In this document: in pieces, positions 46,575-56,669 of the stretch
Position numbering within the stretch: position 1 is the first letter of the stretch
Layout: each line of letters begins with the position of its first letter
From: Artemia franciscana
Lineage: Eukaryota > Arthropoda > Branchiopoda > Anostraca > Artemiidae
Direction: 5' to 3'
NCBI RefSeq assembly: GCF_032884065.1
Contig: NW_027062665.1
Location: 124,001-188,000, forward strand
DNA length: 64,000 nucleotides
Notes under the pieces: model-generated
What the model saw: the letters and a program-made list of their open reading frames with translations, nothing else
Databases searched by the model: none
What the model was told of the DNA's origin: nothing
Made by a program: the position numbers and the translations under genes

Positions 46575-46709
46575 CAGGACCAAATCTCTCATTCACACCC
46601 CCTTAGAAATTCTCAAATACAGGACCAAATCTCTCATCCATACTCTTCTAGAAACTTTTAAGTTCAGGACTAAATTTCTCAGTCATACCCCTTAGTAAAT
46701 TTTAAATTA
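46575..46709 (+). repeat. 45-bp tandem repeat, 3 units
   Basis: Units start at 46575, 46620 and 46665 (CAGGACCAAATCTCTCA, then CAGGACTAAATTTCTCA in the third). The period is exactly 45 bp. One frame reads 15-residue repeats beginning 'RTKSLIHT' through the first two and most of the third unit before a stop. Confidence 0.9.
46607..46678 (+). repeat. Inverted repeat, left arm (72 bp)
   Basis: Matches the reverse complement of 48916-48987 with one mismatch in 72 bp, and 64 bp of it (46615-46678) are identical. The arm overlaps the 45-bp tandem repeat, so the right arm is an inverted copy of about 1.5 of its units. The arms enclose about 2.2 kb that contain the LTR/env fossil. Confidence 0.9.
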
Positions 46710-48895
46710 GAAAAAGATTTAAAGTAAAATCTTATAGAATTTAGCAGTTATTCAATATTTTGTGGACTACGTGCCTTTAGACACAAGTTAAATGTTCCTT
46801 TTGGAACCAACCAACGGGTTTATTTGAACTTTGTTTTTTTTAACTCAAAACCTGAAGGGAAATCCTTGTTACGAAAATAACTTCTGGGTGCGGAGACTAG
46901 CCAAGGTATCATGATTGGAGAACACCAGCAGTATTGCAACATTTTAGTGCTAGAGGTCAACCGCCCAGGTCACCAAGCTTGTCCGCCAAGTTCTTGCTTG
47001 AACGCGTTGGACTTATATCAGCTAAACGCAGGCAGTTAGTAGTTCCGTTTCAGGAGTTTTATAATAGTCAAGTTCCAGTGTTCATGAGTACCTTTTCATG
47101 CTATAAGTTATTTGAGCTGCTTTGTCCAAAGTTGTATGGTGTAAGTAAATAAACCTTATTGTACTTAATCATCTTTTGTCTATGTACTAGGGCATCAGGT
47201 ACAGTTCCTCTAGTCTTCAGGTACGGTCCCAAGGGAATCTATATTATCTCAGGAGACCTCGATCATCACTGAGATGATTCTGTCTCCCAGGTTACTGGGG
47301 ATTATATACAAAGCCTTTTTATTCTGTTACTAATTTAGCTCCCATATCTCATATCCACATTAAGCTACCAAGACTTAGAAAAGTCCCAAGCACCTCACGG
47401 TAAAAATCCCCTCTTAAGAAATAAGTTCCCACCAAACTCGCTTATTTTCCCTCCCCCCGTAACATTTGGCGCGGCCTGTAGGATTCAATACAGGAACTAT
47501 TCAATACAGAAATACAAAAACTCAAACAAAGCACAACACGTACATTTGAAGTATTTTTCCGGAGGAGTAAATATAAAAGCTCAACAAGTTTAATCCCGAT
47601 AGTAGGGGAGCTTGCTTCTCGACTATTCGGTTTGTCAACCGAAGAAGATTTAAATATATCAAGAGATAATGTTAAAAGGCTCAACACGGCCATGAATACA
47701 ACACTACATGTGCAAAAAATACAAGAAAGTATCGCCAATTATCAAAAAGACAAAATTGAGGCCATATCCAAGAAAATCTCAAGAACAGTCAACACAATGA
47801 ACTATTTAAAAAATAAAGTAGACAGAGTAATCTCTGATTCCAGCCTAAAAAATGGTGTCACTCGACATTATTATTATGTCTTTGTTGAACTTAGCTACTG
47901 ATGTCAGTAAATTTGAATTCGCGTTATTTGAATTAACAGGAGGATCCCTTTCTTACGACTTAGTAGATCCCTCGGACTTTAAGAACATCCTAAACGAAAT
48001 AAAAACTCACTTAACATTTGGTCTCCACTTACCGGTAGAACCAGAAGTAGCTAACTTGTTTTTATATTATACCAAACTAAAGGTGCATATCACAGAGATT
48101 AATGAACAACTGTTTGCAGTAGTCACAATTCCATTAACTAATCAACAATCCATATATGACCTGTACAAAATATCTACCTTCCCCATCAAAATTAAAGAGA
48201 CAAACTCCTTCATGAGGATCATCCCGGAAGCGGTGTATATGTTAATAGATCAGGAGAGAAGAAAATACGCACTAGCAAATGCCAAGGAATTAAAAGAATG
48301 CGTGTCATTTAAAAATTTGGTCTGTCAACTAACATTACCTATATATAATGTAAAGATACGATCATGCATGCTAGATCTATTCCTAAAGGAATCACAGCAA
48401 CAAAATATTCCCGACTCTTGTGAAGCCTTAATAGGAAATACCAAATAGAAACTTTCTTTAATTTACGGAATGATTTATGGTTATTTACAGTACCTAAAAA
48501 GACGGTGGGAACCCTATCCTTCTACAAGAATACGGAAATTAAGCCCAGTTATCGAACCGAAATACTGTTACAGGAGGTTGGAACTATTACAATCAAAAAA
48601 AGGTTGCAGACTTGTAACAAAAGAAACAACTGTCCAAACACCTCTAATCACAACCAGCACTAACGTCATGAGCCCATGGTATAATATTATAATCACTATA
48701 TTCATGGTATTCCTTATTTCACTAACAATAAGAGCGCTACTAACAATTAAATATGGGAAACTCCAGAAGCGAAAAAGGATAAATAATGATGCAATTGAAG
48801 CATAAAAGATGCATCAATTGAATTCGACTGCTCCTAATGATATTTAAGCCATTTTAACAGGGAGGATGTAATAATACGGGAAAATTGAGAGGTCA
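46710..48895 (+). mobile_element. Fossil LTR element carrying env
   Basis: A plus-strand fossil of an errantivirus-like gypsy element. A probable LTR-like region precedes 47464. It has an AATAAA signal near 47148 and ends just before a tRNA-primer-site-like stretch, TTTGGCGCGGCCTGTAGG, near 47465. An envelope-like gene follows almost at once (47590-48805). A purine-rich tract (ACAGGGAGGA, near 48858-48867) then precedes TGTAATAATACGGG, as at the start of a 3' LTR. No gag or pol is present, so the element is internally reduced. A second primer-site-like stretch (TGGCGCAGTCGGCAGG) lies near 48895. Broken and moderately old. Confidence 0.5.
47590..48805 (+). pseudogene. Fossil F-type envelope protein
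   Basis: Begins at a fusion-peptide-like stretch ('LIPIVGELASRLFGLSTEED'), followed by a heptad-rich helix. A conserved ectodomain comes next ('YDLYKISTFPIKIKE', several Cys near 48300-48420), then a membrane anchor ('IIITIFMVFLISLTIRALL') and a short basic tail. The order is that of baculovirus-F-like envelope proteins. The part before the fusion peptide is absent. It is a broken fossil. Confidence 0.65.
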
Positions 48896-48915
48896 TGGCG
48901 CAGTCGGCAGGAACT

Positions 48916-48987
48916 GAAATTTAGTCCTGAACTTAAAAGTTTCTAGAAGAGTATGGATGAGAGATTTGGTCCTGTATTTAAGAATTT
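48916..48987 (-). repeat. Inverted repeat, right arm (72 bp)
   Basis: Inverted partner of 46607-46678, with one mismatch in 72 bp. It lies between the end of the env fossil and the kinase fragment. Confidence 0.9.
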
Positions 48988-49007
48988 TTGACAGAAGTTA
49001 TCCTTTT

Positions 49008-49815
49008 AAGTCACATTTTCTGCTGCCATGAAAGTCCTACGGGATTTAAAAATCATACACCGAGACTTAAAACCAGGAAACATTCTTCTTTCGTTTGGAC
49101 GAACATACACAGCAGATAGTCCACTGCCATTTGAAATAACCATCAAAATCGCCGACTTTGGTGAGTCGCGATTTCTGACCAGTGGATACCTGGCTACATC
49201 CCGTGTTGGAACTCCTGGCTATATGGCTCCAGAAATAGCGTGTGGTCCATATGATGCAAAAGTGGACTTATGGAGTCTCGGAGTGATTATGTATGAAATG
49301 GTAATAGGACCTTTTGATGGCTTCATAATCAGATTGACTCCAAACTCTTGGCCTGAATTTCCAGCTGGAACATCGCAAGACCTATCAAAGATAATTAATG
49401 GCCTCTTAAAGAAAGCCCCAGAAGATAAGATATCGTTTGAACAATTGTTCAACCATCGTTTTATAAAGGTCAACGCAATAAAAAATCTAAGGGGAATTCT
49501 GCTTGTGCGGCGGGCTTACCTTATGTTGCGATTCGATTCTATACAGTGGGCATTGAATCAGGCGACGATAGTCCATTGGAAATAGCAAAAAGTTACAGGA
49601 GCAGAGATGTTCATCAAAAACTTGGATTGGTTGAAAGGGCAGTCCAAGATCTTTTGGCATTATTAAAACTTAACAGAACCAGTAACAAAACCCATATTGA
49701 AAGGGCTCATGGTTATCATAAGTTAGAAGAATTTAATAAAGCTTTTCTAGATCACAAGAAAGCTGGTGACTTGAAGAGCTTGAGCATGAAAAGAGGACTT
49801 GAGCCGACAGAATAG
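49008..49815 (+). pseudogene. ULK-like kinase C-lobe plus TPR-like segment
   Basis: An intronless 5'-truncated piece of a Ser/Thr protein kinase. Homology starts at '[20 protein letters not shown]' (catalytic HRD loop), then '[14 protein letters not shown]' (DFG), '[20 protein letters not shown]' (activation segment to APE) and '[14 protein letters not shown]', ending with '[16 protein letters not shown]'. The N-lobe (Gly loop, VAIK Lys, helix C) is missing, so it cannot be active. The pattern is nearest to ULK/ATG1-type kinases. After a frameshift near 49500-49550, a second frame (to 49815) has TPR-like spacing ('SRDVHQKLGLVERAVQDLLA', 'IERAHGYHKLEEFNKAFLDH'). The lack of introns suggests a retrocopy. 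It ends at the first array unit. Confidence 0.7.
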
Positions 49816-50240
49816 ATATTATTATTTTTTGAATGACTTTCAACTCCAATTATCTTTTTACCTTTAGCAACCATTTCCAATAAACTGCTTATTGAAATAT
49901 TTTCTCGAACATCAATTACTTTTATTGCCCTCATCAAATTTTGAGGATCTGACATTTTTGGATATTTTGCCAACTGAAAAATATAAAAGAAGTTTACACC
50001 AAATTTCCTAATATCTTCCTCGACGACTGTGAAAGTGAATAAAAATAAAATAAAAGCCGCCCCATCGGCATGGATATTGAAGAGGCCAGTGATAAGTAAT
50101 GTTTCGACAAATATAAGCAACTCTCGAAAATGCTAAACCAACTCTTGCCATGTAATAAATCACAAAAAAAAACAGTGACGGTCTGAATCACCAGAAGAAG
50201 ACCTAGGAGGGATCCAAAGTTTCATCAAATAGAAATATTT
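49807..50240 (-). pseudogene. Array block A1, shortened copy of gene B
   Basis: The minus strand keeps the acceptor TTTTTCAG before 'LAKYPKMSDPQNLMRAIKV', which aligns with 'LAKYSKITDVRNFMTSVKG' in gene B exon 3. It then runs straight from 'SSLLEMVAKG' to 'KKIIGVESHSKNNNIYS', skipping about 240 bp of the exon. Exons 1 and 2 of gene B are not recognisable upstream, apart from a possible 'VVEEDIRKFG' exon end before GTGTAAAC. Copies A2 (53519-53960) and A3 (57232-57670) have the same structure. Confidence 0.55.
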
Positions 50241-50241
50241 G

Positions 50242-51842
50242 CTGGTAGAGGTAGATCTACCACAACAGAGTTGATAATTTTGATGGTAGATTGTGTCTTG
50301 CGTAAAAATAGCGTTGTAATTCTTAAAAGTCGCCAGGTTACTGAACTATTGATCAGAAGGGCTTCTTATTTCTGTTTAAAAAATTAATAACCAGTAAGAG
50401 GGCCAGAAATAGAGATACTACCACGTATTAATATAATGTAATTCTATGAGAGTGAGACCACTAACGTTTAAACTGATCACTATGTAGTCGTTAAGGACCT
50501 ACAGATACCTCGGCCCTAGTTAAAATTGATAACTACATTATTATTGGAGGTAGGGCTCAGAGAGAGGTTAATTCAATAGGAAACTTCTCATTAGCTCTTA
50601 GTAAGGAAACATAAATGAAGATCACTAGGATCCCCGCTTTAAAATCTAAAAAAGAATTAAAGAAATCCATTTGGCAGACATACTCAAGTGATGTACAAAC
50701 TAAGTGTTTGAGCGAAGAGGGACAAGGTGAATGCTAGAGGCTGATTGAGTAAGAGCATGAGTATAGATGACAACGGCAAACCTTAGAATATCAAAAGTTA
50801 GTTTAATGAAAATATTAACTTTCAAAATTAAAGATTATTGTCAGAACCGAAAGATTTCTCTGTATTCGGTTTACAGGGCCAATATTATTCTTTAATTGTA
50901 CAGTCAGTTATAATAACTTATGTTTTACTGCTCCTAGGATTACTAATCCTCTCGTCAAGAAGAAAACATCTTTTACTGACTCCGCTAAGATTAAAATTCC
51001 TTATTCTCTTAATATTTAGACTGCTGATGGGCTCAAAGTATATAATAATAATTAACGGATTTTTCTCTCGGTATCACATTTCGTGAAGGAGCTTTAGCAT
51101 ATCAGTTTCAGTATCGTTAGTGCTTTCATCAAGATCAGACTAACTACAGTTTTTAAATGATTAAGTAGTTTTTTCCTCAAGCGTAGCATACTTAGTATTC
51201 GCTTACAGATTAATCCTGGAATTTCATCTAGGATGGGGAGGTACTCTTCCAACTTAGACCGCAAGAGTCTTCGTTTTGATGGTCATTGGACTCAATCCAA
51301 CCTGACCTCTAATTTACAGAGTTGTTCTATCAATTCTTTTTGTTCTTTTATGATTAACTTTTACTACAAAATCATTCCTTGAATTTTATGCGTTCTTTGA
51401 ATGCTACCTGATTCCCAAAATCATTCCAGTTTTTGAAAGGGGCTACCAGCCAGAACGGCTTCCCTCCTACTACTACTTGTTGTTTCATACACTGCTCTCC
51501 TCTTTACCCCTTCTTTCCATCATTATTTTTCACAAACACGTTTATTCATCATCCGTTTTATAATTATGGGGCAATTTTAGAGATAGTTTAATTTTTTTTT
51601 GTTCAGGATCATTTTGTTCCTGGTAAAATTCCCCGTTTACAAACGTATTTGAAATCATAGATTCATGCTAAGCCGCAGATCATATTCACTTCTTCGGTAA
51701 CAATGGTTTTGATGACTCGGTTTTAGTTTTCTTAATATAGGACTCACCATAACTTAAATTCTTTTCCAAAATATATTTCTTCATTGGTGTTTTCAGTCTA
51801 GACTGATCAATAGTAGTTTAATTCGGAATTTTATATTTCTTT
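50242..51842. other. Array segment S1, no supported gene
   Basis: About 1.6 kb repeated at 53957, 57667 and 59691. It contains a plus-strand hydrophobic frame (50838-51086; also at 54548, 60287 and, altered, at 58263) and a frame ending 'LLIRRASYFCLKN' near 50390. Both are kept only because the units are recent copies; neither has a clear ATG or known homology. The copy at 57667 lacks two internal stretches. Confidence 0.4.
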
Positions 51843-51857
51843 TTAGGTTAGGTTAGG
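51843..51857 (+). repeat. (TTAGG)3 in array unit 1
   Basis: Three TTAGG units, the arthropod telomere motif, followed by TTAGGTACTTGTCGG repeats. Equivalent runs lie at 55554-55573 (four units), 58970-58984 (three) and 61293-61307 (three). Confidence 0.8.
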
Positions 51858-52089
51858 TACTTGTCGGAGCACTTGTCGGTTAGGTACTTGTCGGAGGGGT
51901 AACCATACTGCTATAAAATGTAATATTCTCTGATTTTTTAAAGTCAGTTTGCTGATTTACAAATCATTGTGAAGTGTATACTAAATTAGTTTTATATGGC
52001 CTAAAATATGAGTCAACAGCGATTCGGGTAGAAGTTGAAAATTTGGTGTTTGCTTAATAGCTTCAAAATTGATAAGCTGCGTTGGGGCT

Positions 52090-52095
52090 TTTATT
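52090..52095 (-). terminator. Poly(A) signal of gene B1
   Basis: AATAAA on the minus strand about 90 bp after the B1 stop. It is repeated at the same place in the other array copies. Confidence 0.5.
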
Positions 52096-52185
52096 CATAT
52101 AACCATTTTATTTGTTGTTTTTTATGTTCATTTCTGTGTAAGACAGAATAGATATTATTATTTTTTTAATGACTTTCAACTCCAA

Positions 52186-52956
52186 TTATCTTCTTATTGT
52201 TGTCTTCCGGTCTTCTAGTATTTGTTTCCACATGCATAACATCTGCATAAAATCGTCCACAATAGTTTTGTCCACAGACGAATCTGTGGAATCTGATGAC
52301 GAATGACTCGTCGTCTCCAATGAATTTCCTCCATCTTTGGTCAACTTCGAAGCGACGAAACGACGAAACCTTTCCGAACAGGAAATTATTTTCCTTTTGA
52401 GATTTTCCAACAACTCCTTTGTAGAGCTGGGAAGAGAAACCCAAAACCTTTTAGCAAGCATTTCCAATAAACTCCTTCTTGATAAATAAGCTCGAACAGT
52501 AGGAATTCCTGGTGATTTTTTTTTTCCTTTTACTGATGTCATAAAATTTCGAACATCTGTAATTTTTGAATATTTAGCCAACTGAAAAATATAAAAGAAG
52601 TTTACTAAAATGAATATTTTTGTAACCTTTATTAATGGAATTGCACATTTAAAGTAAAAACTCACTTCTGAATTTTTTCAGTAACTCAAATCCATCTTCA
52701 TGGACATAATGGGTTATTGAGTCCATTTGAATCAAATCAGGAGTTATTGGGATTTGTTCGTCGTTGATTAAACGTTTTCCAATGTCCTGAAGGTGGACAT
52801 ATTCAAGGGAATCTCGACTATGTCCATTCAGCACAGCGATGGAATGGCCTAAAAAAAATTAGAATTTATGGTTTAATACAAATGGCAAAATAGAAAAAAT
52901 ATAAAAGTAACGATATTTATACCCAGCCTGTCAATAACTTTATTAAAGTTTTCCAT
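52186..52956 (-). CDS. Gene B1, three-exon gene of unknown function
   Basis: Minus strand. Exon 1 (52956-52923) starts ATG, 'MENFNKVIDRL'. A 74-bp intron (GT at 52922, AG at 52849) joins it in phase 1 to exon 2 (52848-52666), 'GHSIAVLNGHSRDSLEYVHL' to 'HYVHEDGFELLKKF'. An 82-bp intron (GTGAGT to TTTTTCAG) leads to exon 3 (52581-52186), 'LAKYSKITDVRNFMTSVKG', a Leu-rich basic helix 'LLENLKRKII', an acidic Ser/Thr stretch 'TTSHSSSDSTDSSVDKTIVD' and a stop. An AATAAA signal lies at 52095-52090. The long frame of exon 3 does not join exon 2 in phase with these sites, so B1 has one base too many, or a different donor is used, or another exon 3 frame is real. No domain recognised. Confidence 0.5.
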
Positions 52957-52984
52957 CTATATTCAGTAGACACACACCTCGTAT

Positions 52985-53270
52985 GATTAGTACGGCAAGC
53001 CATAAGGAAATGCTACATTATTATTATATTAATATTCCCGAAAACACACCCGGCAAATCGTAAATTACTGTGATGGCGGGGGTAACGGTGGGGGTAAAAT
53101 TTCTTATAATTTTTGTAAGTCACTGTTAAATAAATGTCTAAATATATAGGGCCGATCAATGTACTAAGTCTGATAAATATCGAAGTTCACTAGAAGAAAT
53201 TGTTAATAGTCTTGTAAATCTTCTTGGGGTGTAAAGGTTTTAGGGTGAAAATTTTTTACCACTTGTCGCA
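52985..53270. other. Array segment U1, upstream of gene B1
   Basis: Sequence 5' of gene B1 on its strand, repeated upstream of B2 (about 56700-56983). It contains no frame of interest and may hold the promoter. The fourth copy is cut by LINE 4 at 62480. Confidence 0.4.
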
Positions 53271-55553
53271 GGGGTAACCATACTGCTATAAAATGTAATA
53301 TTCTCTGATTTTTTAAAGTCAGTTTGCTGATTTTACAAATCATTGTGAAGTTTATACTAAATTACTTTTATTTGGCCTAAAATATGAGTCAACAGCGATT
53401 CGGGTAGAAGTTGAAAAGTTGATGTTTGCTCAATAGCTTCAAAATTGATAAGCTGCGTTGGGGCTTTTATTCATATAACCATTTTATTTGTTGTTTTTTA
53501 TGTTCATTTCTGTGTAAGACAGAATAGATATTATTATTTTTTGAATGACTTTCAACTCCAATTATCTTCTTACCTTTAGCAACCATTTACAATAAACTGC
53601 TTCTTGATATATTTTCTCGAACATCAATTGCTTTTATTGCCGTCATTAAATTTTGAGGATCTGACATTTTTGAATATTTTGCCAACTGAAAAATATAAAA
53701 GAAGTTTACACCAAATTTCCTAATATCTTCCTCGACGACTGTGAAAGTGAATAAAAATAAAATAAAAGACGGCCCATCGGCATGGACATTAAAGAGGCCA
53801 GCGATAAGTAATGTTTCGACAAGTATAAGCAACTCTTGAAAATGCTAATCCAACTCTTGCCATGTAATAAATCACAAAAAAACAGTGACGATCTGAATCA
53901 CCAGACAAAGACCTAGGAGGGATCCAAAGTTTCATCAAATAGAAATATTTGCTGTTAGAGGTAGATCTACCACAACAGAGTTGATAATTTTGATGGTAGA
54001 TTGTGTCTTGCGTAAAAATAGCGTTGTAATCCTTAAAAGTCGCCAGGTTACTGAACTATTGATCAGAAGGGCTTCTTATTTCTGTTTAAAAAATTAATAA
54101 CCAGTAAGAGGGCCAGAAATAGAGATACTACCACGAATTAATATAATGTAATTCTATGAGAGTAAGACCACTAACATTTAAACTGATCACTATGTAGTCG
54201 TTAAGGACCTACAGATACCTCGGCCCTAGTTAAAATTGATAACTACATTATTATTGGAGGTAGGGCTCAGAGAGAGGTTAATTCAATAGGAAACTTCTCA
54301 TTAGCTCTTAGTAAGAAAACATAAATGAAGATCACTAGGATCCCCGCTTCAAAATCTAAAAAAGAATTAAAGAAATTCATTTGGCAGACATACTCAAGTG
54401 ATGTACAAACTAAGTGTTTGAGCGAAGAGGGACAAGGTGAATGCTAGAGGCTGATTGAGTAAGAGCATGAGTATAGATGACAACGGCAAACCTTAGAATA
54501 TCAAAAGTTAGTTTAATGAAAATATTAACTTTCAAAATTAAAGATTATTGTCAGGACTGAAAGATTTCTCTGTATTCGGTTTACAGGGCCAATATTATTC
54601 TTTAATTGTACAGTCAATTATAAGAACTTATCTTTTACTGCTCCTAGGATTACTAATCCTTTTGTCAAGAAGAAAACATCTTTTACTGACTCCGCTAAGA
54701 TTAAAATTCCTTATTCTCTTAATATTTAGACTGCTGATGGGCTCAAAGTATATAATAATAATTAACGGATTTTTCTCTCGGTATCACATTTCGTGAAGGA
54801 GCTTTAGCATATCAGTTTCAGTATCTTTTTAGTGCTTTCATCAAGATCAGACCAACAACAATTTTTAAATGATTAAGTAATTTTTCCTCAAGCGTAGCAT
54901 ACTTAGTATTCACTTACAGATTAATCCTGGAATTTCATCTAGGATGGGGAGCTACTCTTCCAACTTAGACCGCAAGAGTCTTCCTTTTGATGGTCATTAG
55001 ACTCAATCCAACCTGACCTCTAATTTACAGAGTTGTTCTATCAATTCTTTTTGTTCTTTTATGATTAACTTTTACTACAAAATCATTCATTGAATTTTAT
55101 GTGTTCTTTGAATGCTACCTGATTCCCAAAATCATTCCAGTCCTTGAAAGGGGCTACCAGCCAGAACGGCTTCCCTCCTCCTACTACTTGTTGTTTCATA
55201 CACTGCTCTCCTCTTTACCCCTTCTTTCCATCATTATTTTTCACAAACACGTTTATTCATCATCCGTTTTATAATTATGGGGCAATTTTAGAGATAGTTT
55301 AATTTTTTTTTGTTCAGGATCATTTTGTTCCTGGTAAAATTCTCCGTTTACAAACGGATTTGAAATCATAGATTCATGCTAAGCCGCAGATCATATTCAC
55401 TTCTTCGGTAACAATGGTTTTGATGACTCAGTTTTAGTTTTCTTAATATAGGACTCACCATAACTTAAACTCTTTTCCAAAATATATTTCTTCATTGGTG
55501 TTTTCAGTCTAGACTGATCAATAGTAGTTCTATTCTGCATTTTATATTTCTTT

Positions 55554-55573
55554 TTAGGTTAGGTTAGGTTAGG
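55554..55573 (+). repeat. (TTAGG)4 in array unit 2
   Basis: Four TTAGG units at the same place as in unit 1, one unit longer. Confidence 0.8.
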
Positions 55574-55823
55574 TACGTGTCGGAGTACTTGTCGGTTAGG
55601 TACTTGTCGGAGGGGTAACCATACTGCTATTTAATGTAATATTCTCTGATTTTTTAAAGTCAGTTTGCCGATTTACAAATCATTGTGAAGTGTATACTAA
55701 ATTAGTTTTATATGGCCTAAAATATGAGTCAACAGCGATTCGGGTAGAAGTTGAAAATTTGGTGTTTGCTTAATAGCTTCAAAATTGATAAGCTGCGTTG
55801 GGGCTTTTATTCATATAACCATT

Positions 55824-56669
55824 TTATTTGTTGTTTTTTATGTTCATTTCTGTGTAAGACAGAATAAATGTTATTATTTTTTTAATGACTTTCAACTCCA
55901 AGTATCTTCTTATTGTTGTCTTCCGGTCATCTAGTATTTGTTTCCACATGCATAGCATCTGCATAAAATCGTCCACAATAGTTTTGTCCACAGACGAATC
56001 TGTGAAATCTGATGACGAATGACTCGTCGTCTCCAATGAATTTCCTCCATCTTTGGTCAACTTTGAAGCGACGAAACGACGAAACCTTTCCCAAGAGGAA
56101 ATTATTTTCCTTTTGAGATTTTCCAACAGCTCCTTTGCAGAGCTTGGAAGAGAAGCCCAAAACCTTTTAGCAAGCATTTCCAATAAACTCCTTCTTGATA
56201 AATAAGCTCGAACACTAGGAATTCCTGGTGAATTTTTTTCCTTTTACTGATCTCATAAAATTTCGAACATCTGCAATTTTTGAATATTTTGCCAACTGAA
56301 AAATATAAAAGAAGTTTACTAAAATGAATATTTTTGTAACCTTTATTAGAGGAACTGCAAATTTAAAGTAAAAACTCACTTCTGATTTTTTTCAGTAACT
56401 AATCCATCTTCATGGACATAATGGGTTATTGAGTCCATTTGAATCAAATCAGGAGTTATTGGGATTTGTTCGTCGTTGATTAAACGTTTTCCAATGTCCT
56501 GAATGTGGACATATTCAGGGGAATCTTGACTATATCCCTTCAGCACAGCGATGGAATGGCCTAATAAAAAAATAGAATTTATGGTTTAATACAAATGGCA
56601 AAATAGAAAAAATATAAAAGTAATGATATTTATACCCAGCCTGTCAATAACTTTATTAAAGTTTTCCAT
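55824..56669 (-). pseudogene. Gene B2, second array copy
   Basis: Exon 1 at 56669-56636 with the same ATG and donor, exon 2 at 56560-56380 (2 bp shorter than in B1 near 'HEDG'), acceptor and exon 3 from 56295. The poly-A/T run in exon 3 near 56235 is shorter than in B1 (7 against 10), which shifts the long frame, so that frame opens only from about 56183. Its stop is lost, and the frame extends to 55824. Probably nonfunctional, if the long frame is the real one. Confidence 0.55.

Noticed and set aside
50838-51086. Hydrophobic plus-strand frame repeated in the array (also 54548, 58263, 60287)
   Set aside because: It starts at a TTG, is Leu/Ile-rich as expected from AT-rich DNA, and is kept only because the units are recent copies. 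One copy is altered internally without signs of constraint.
51843-51857. True telomere end
   Set aside because: Only three or four TTAGG units, located inside repeated units with sequence on both sides.
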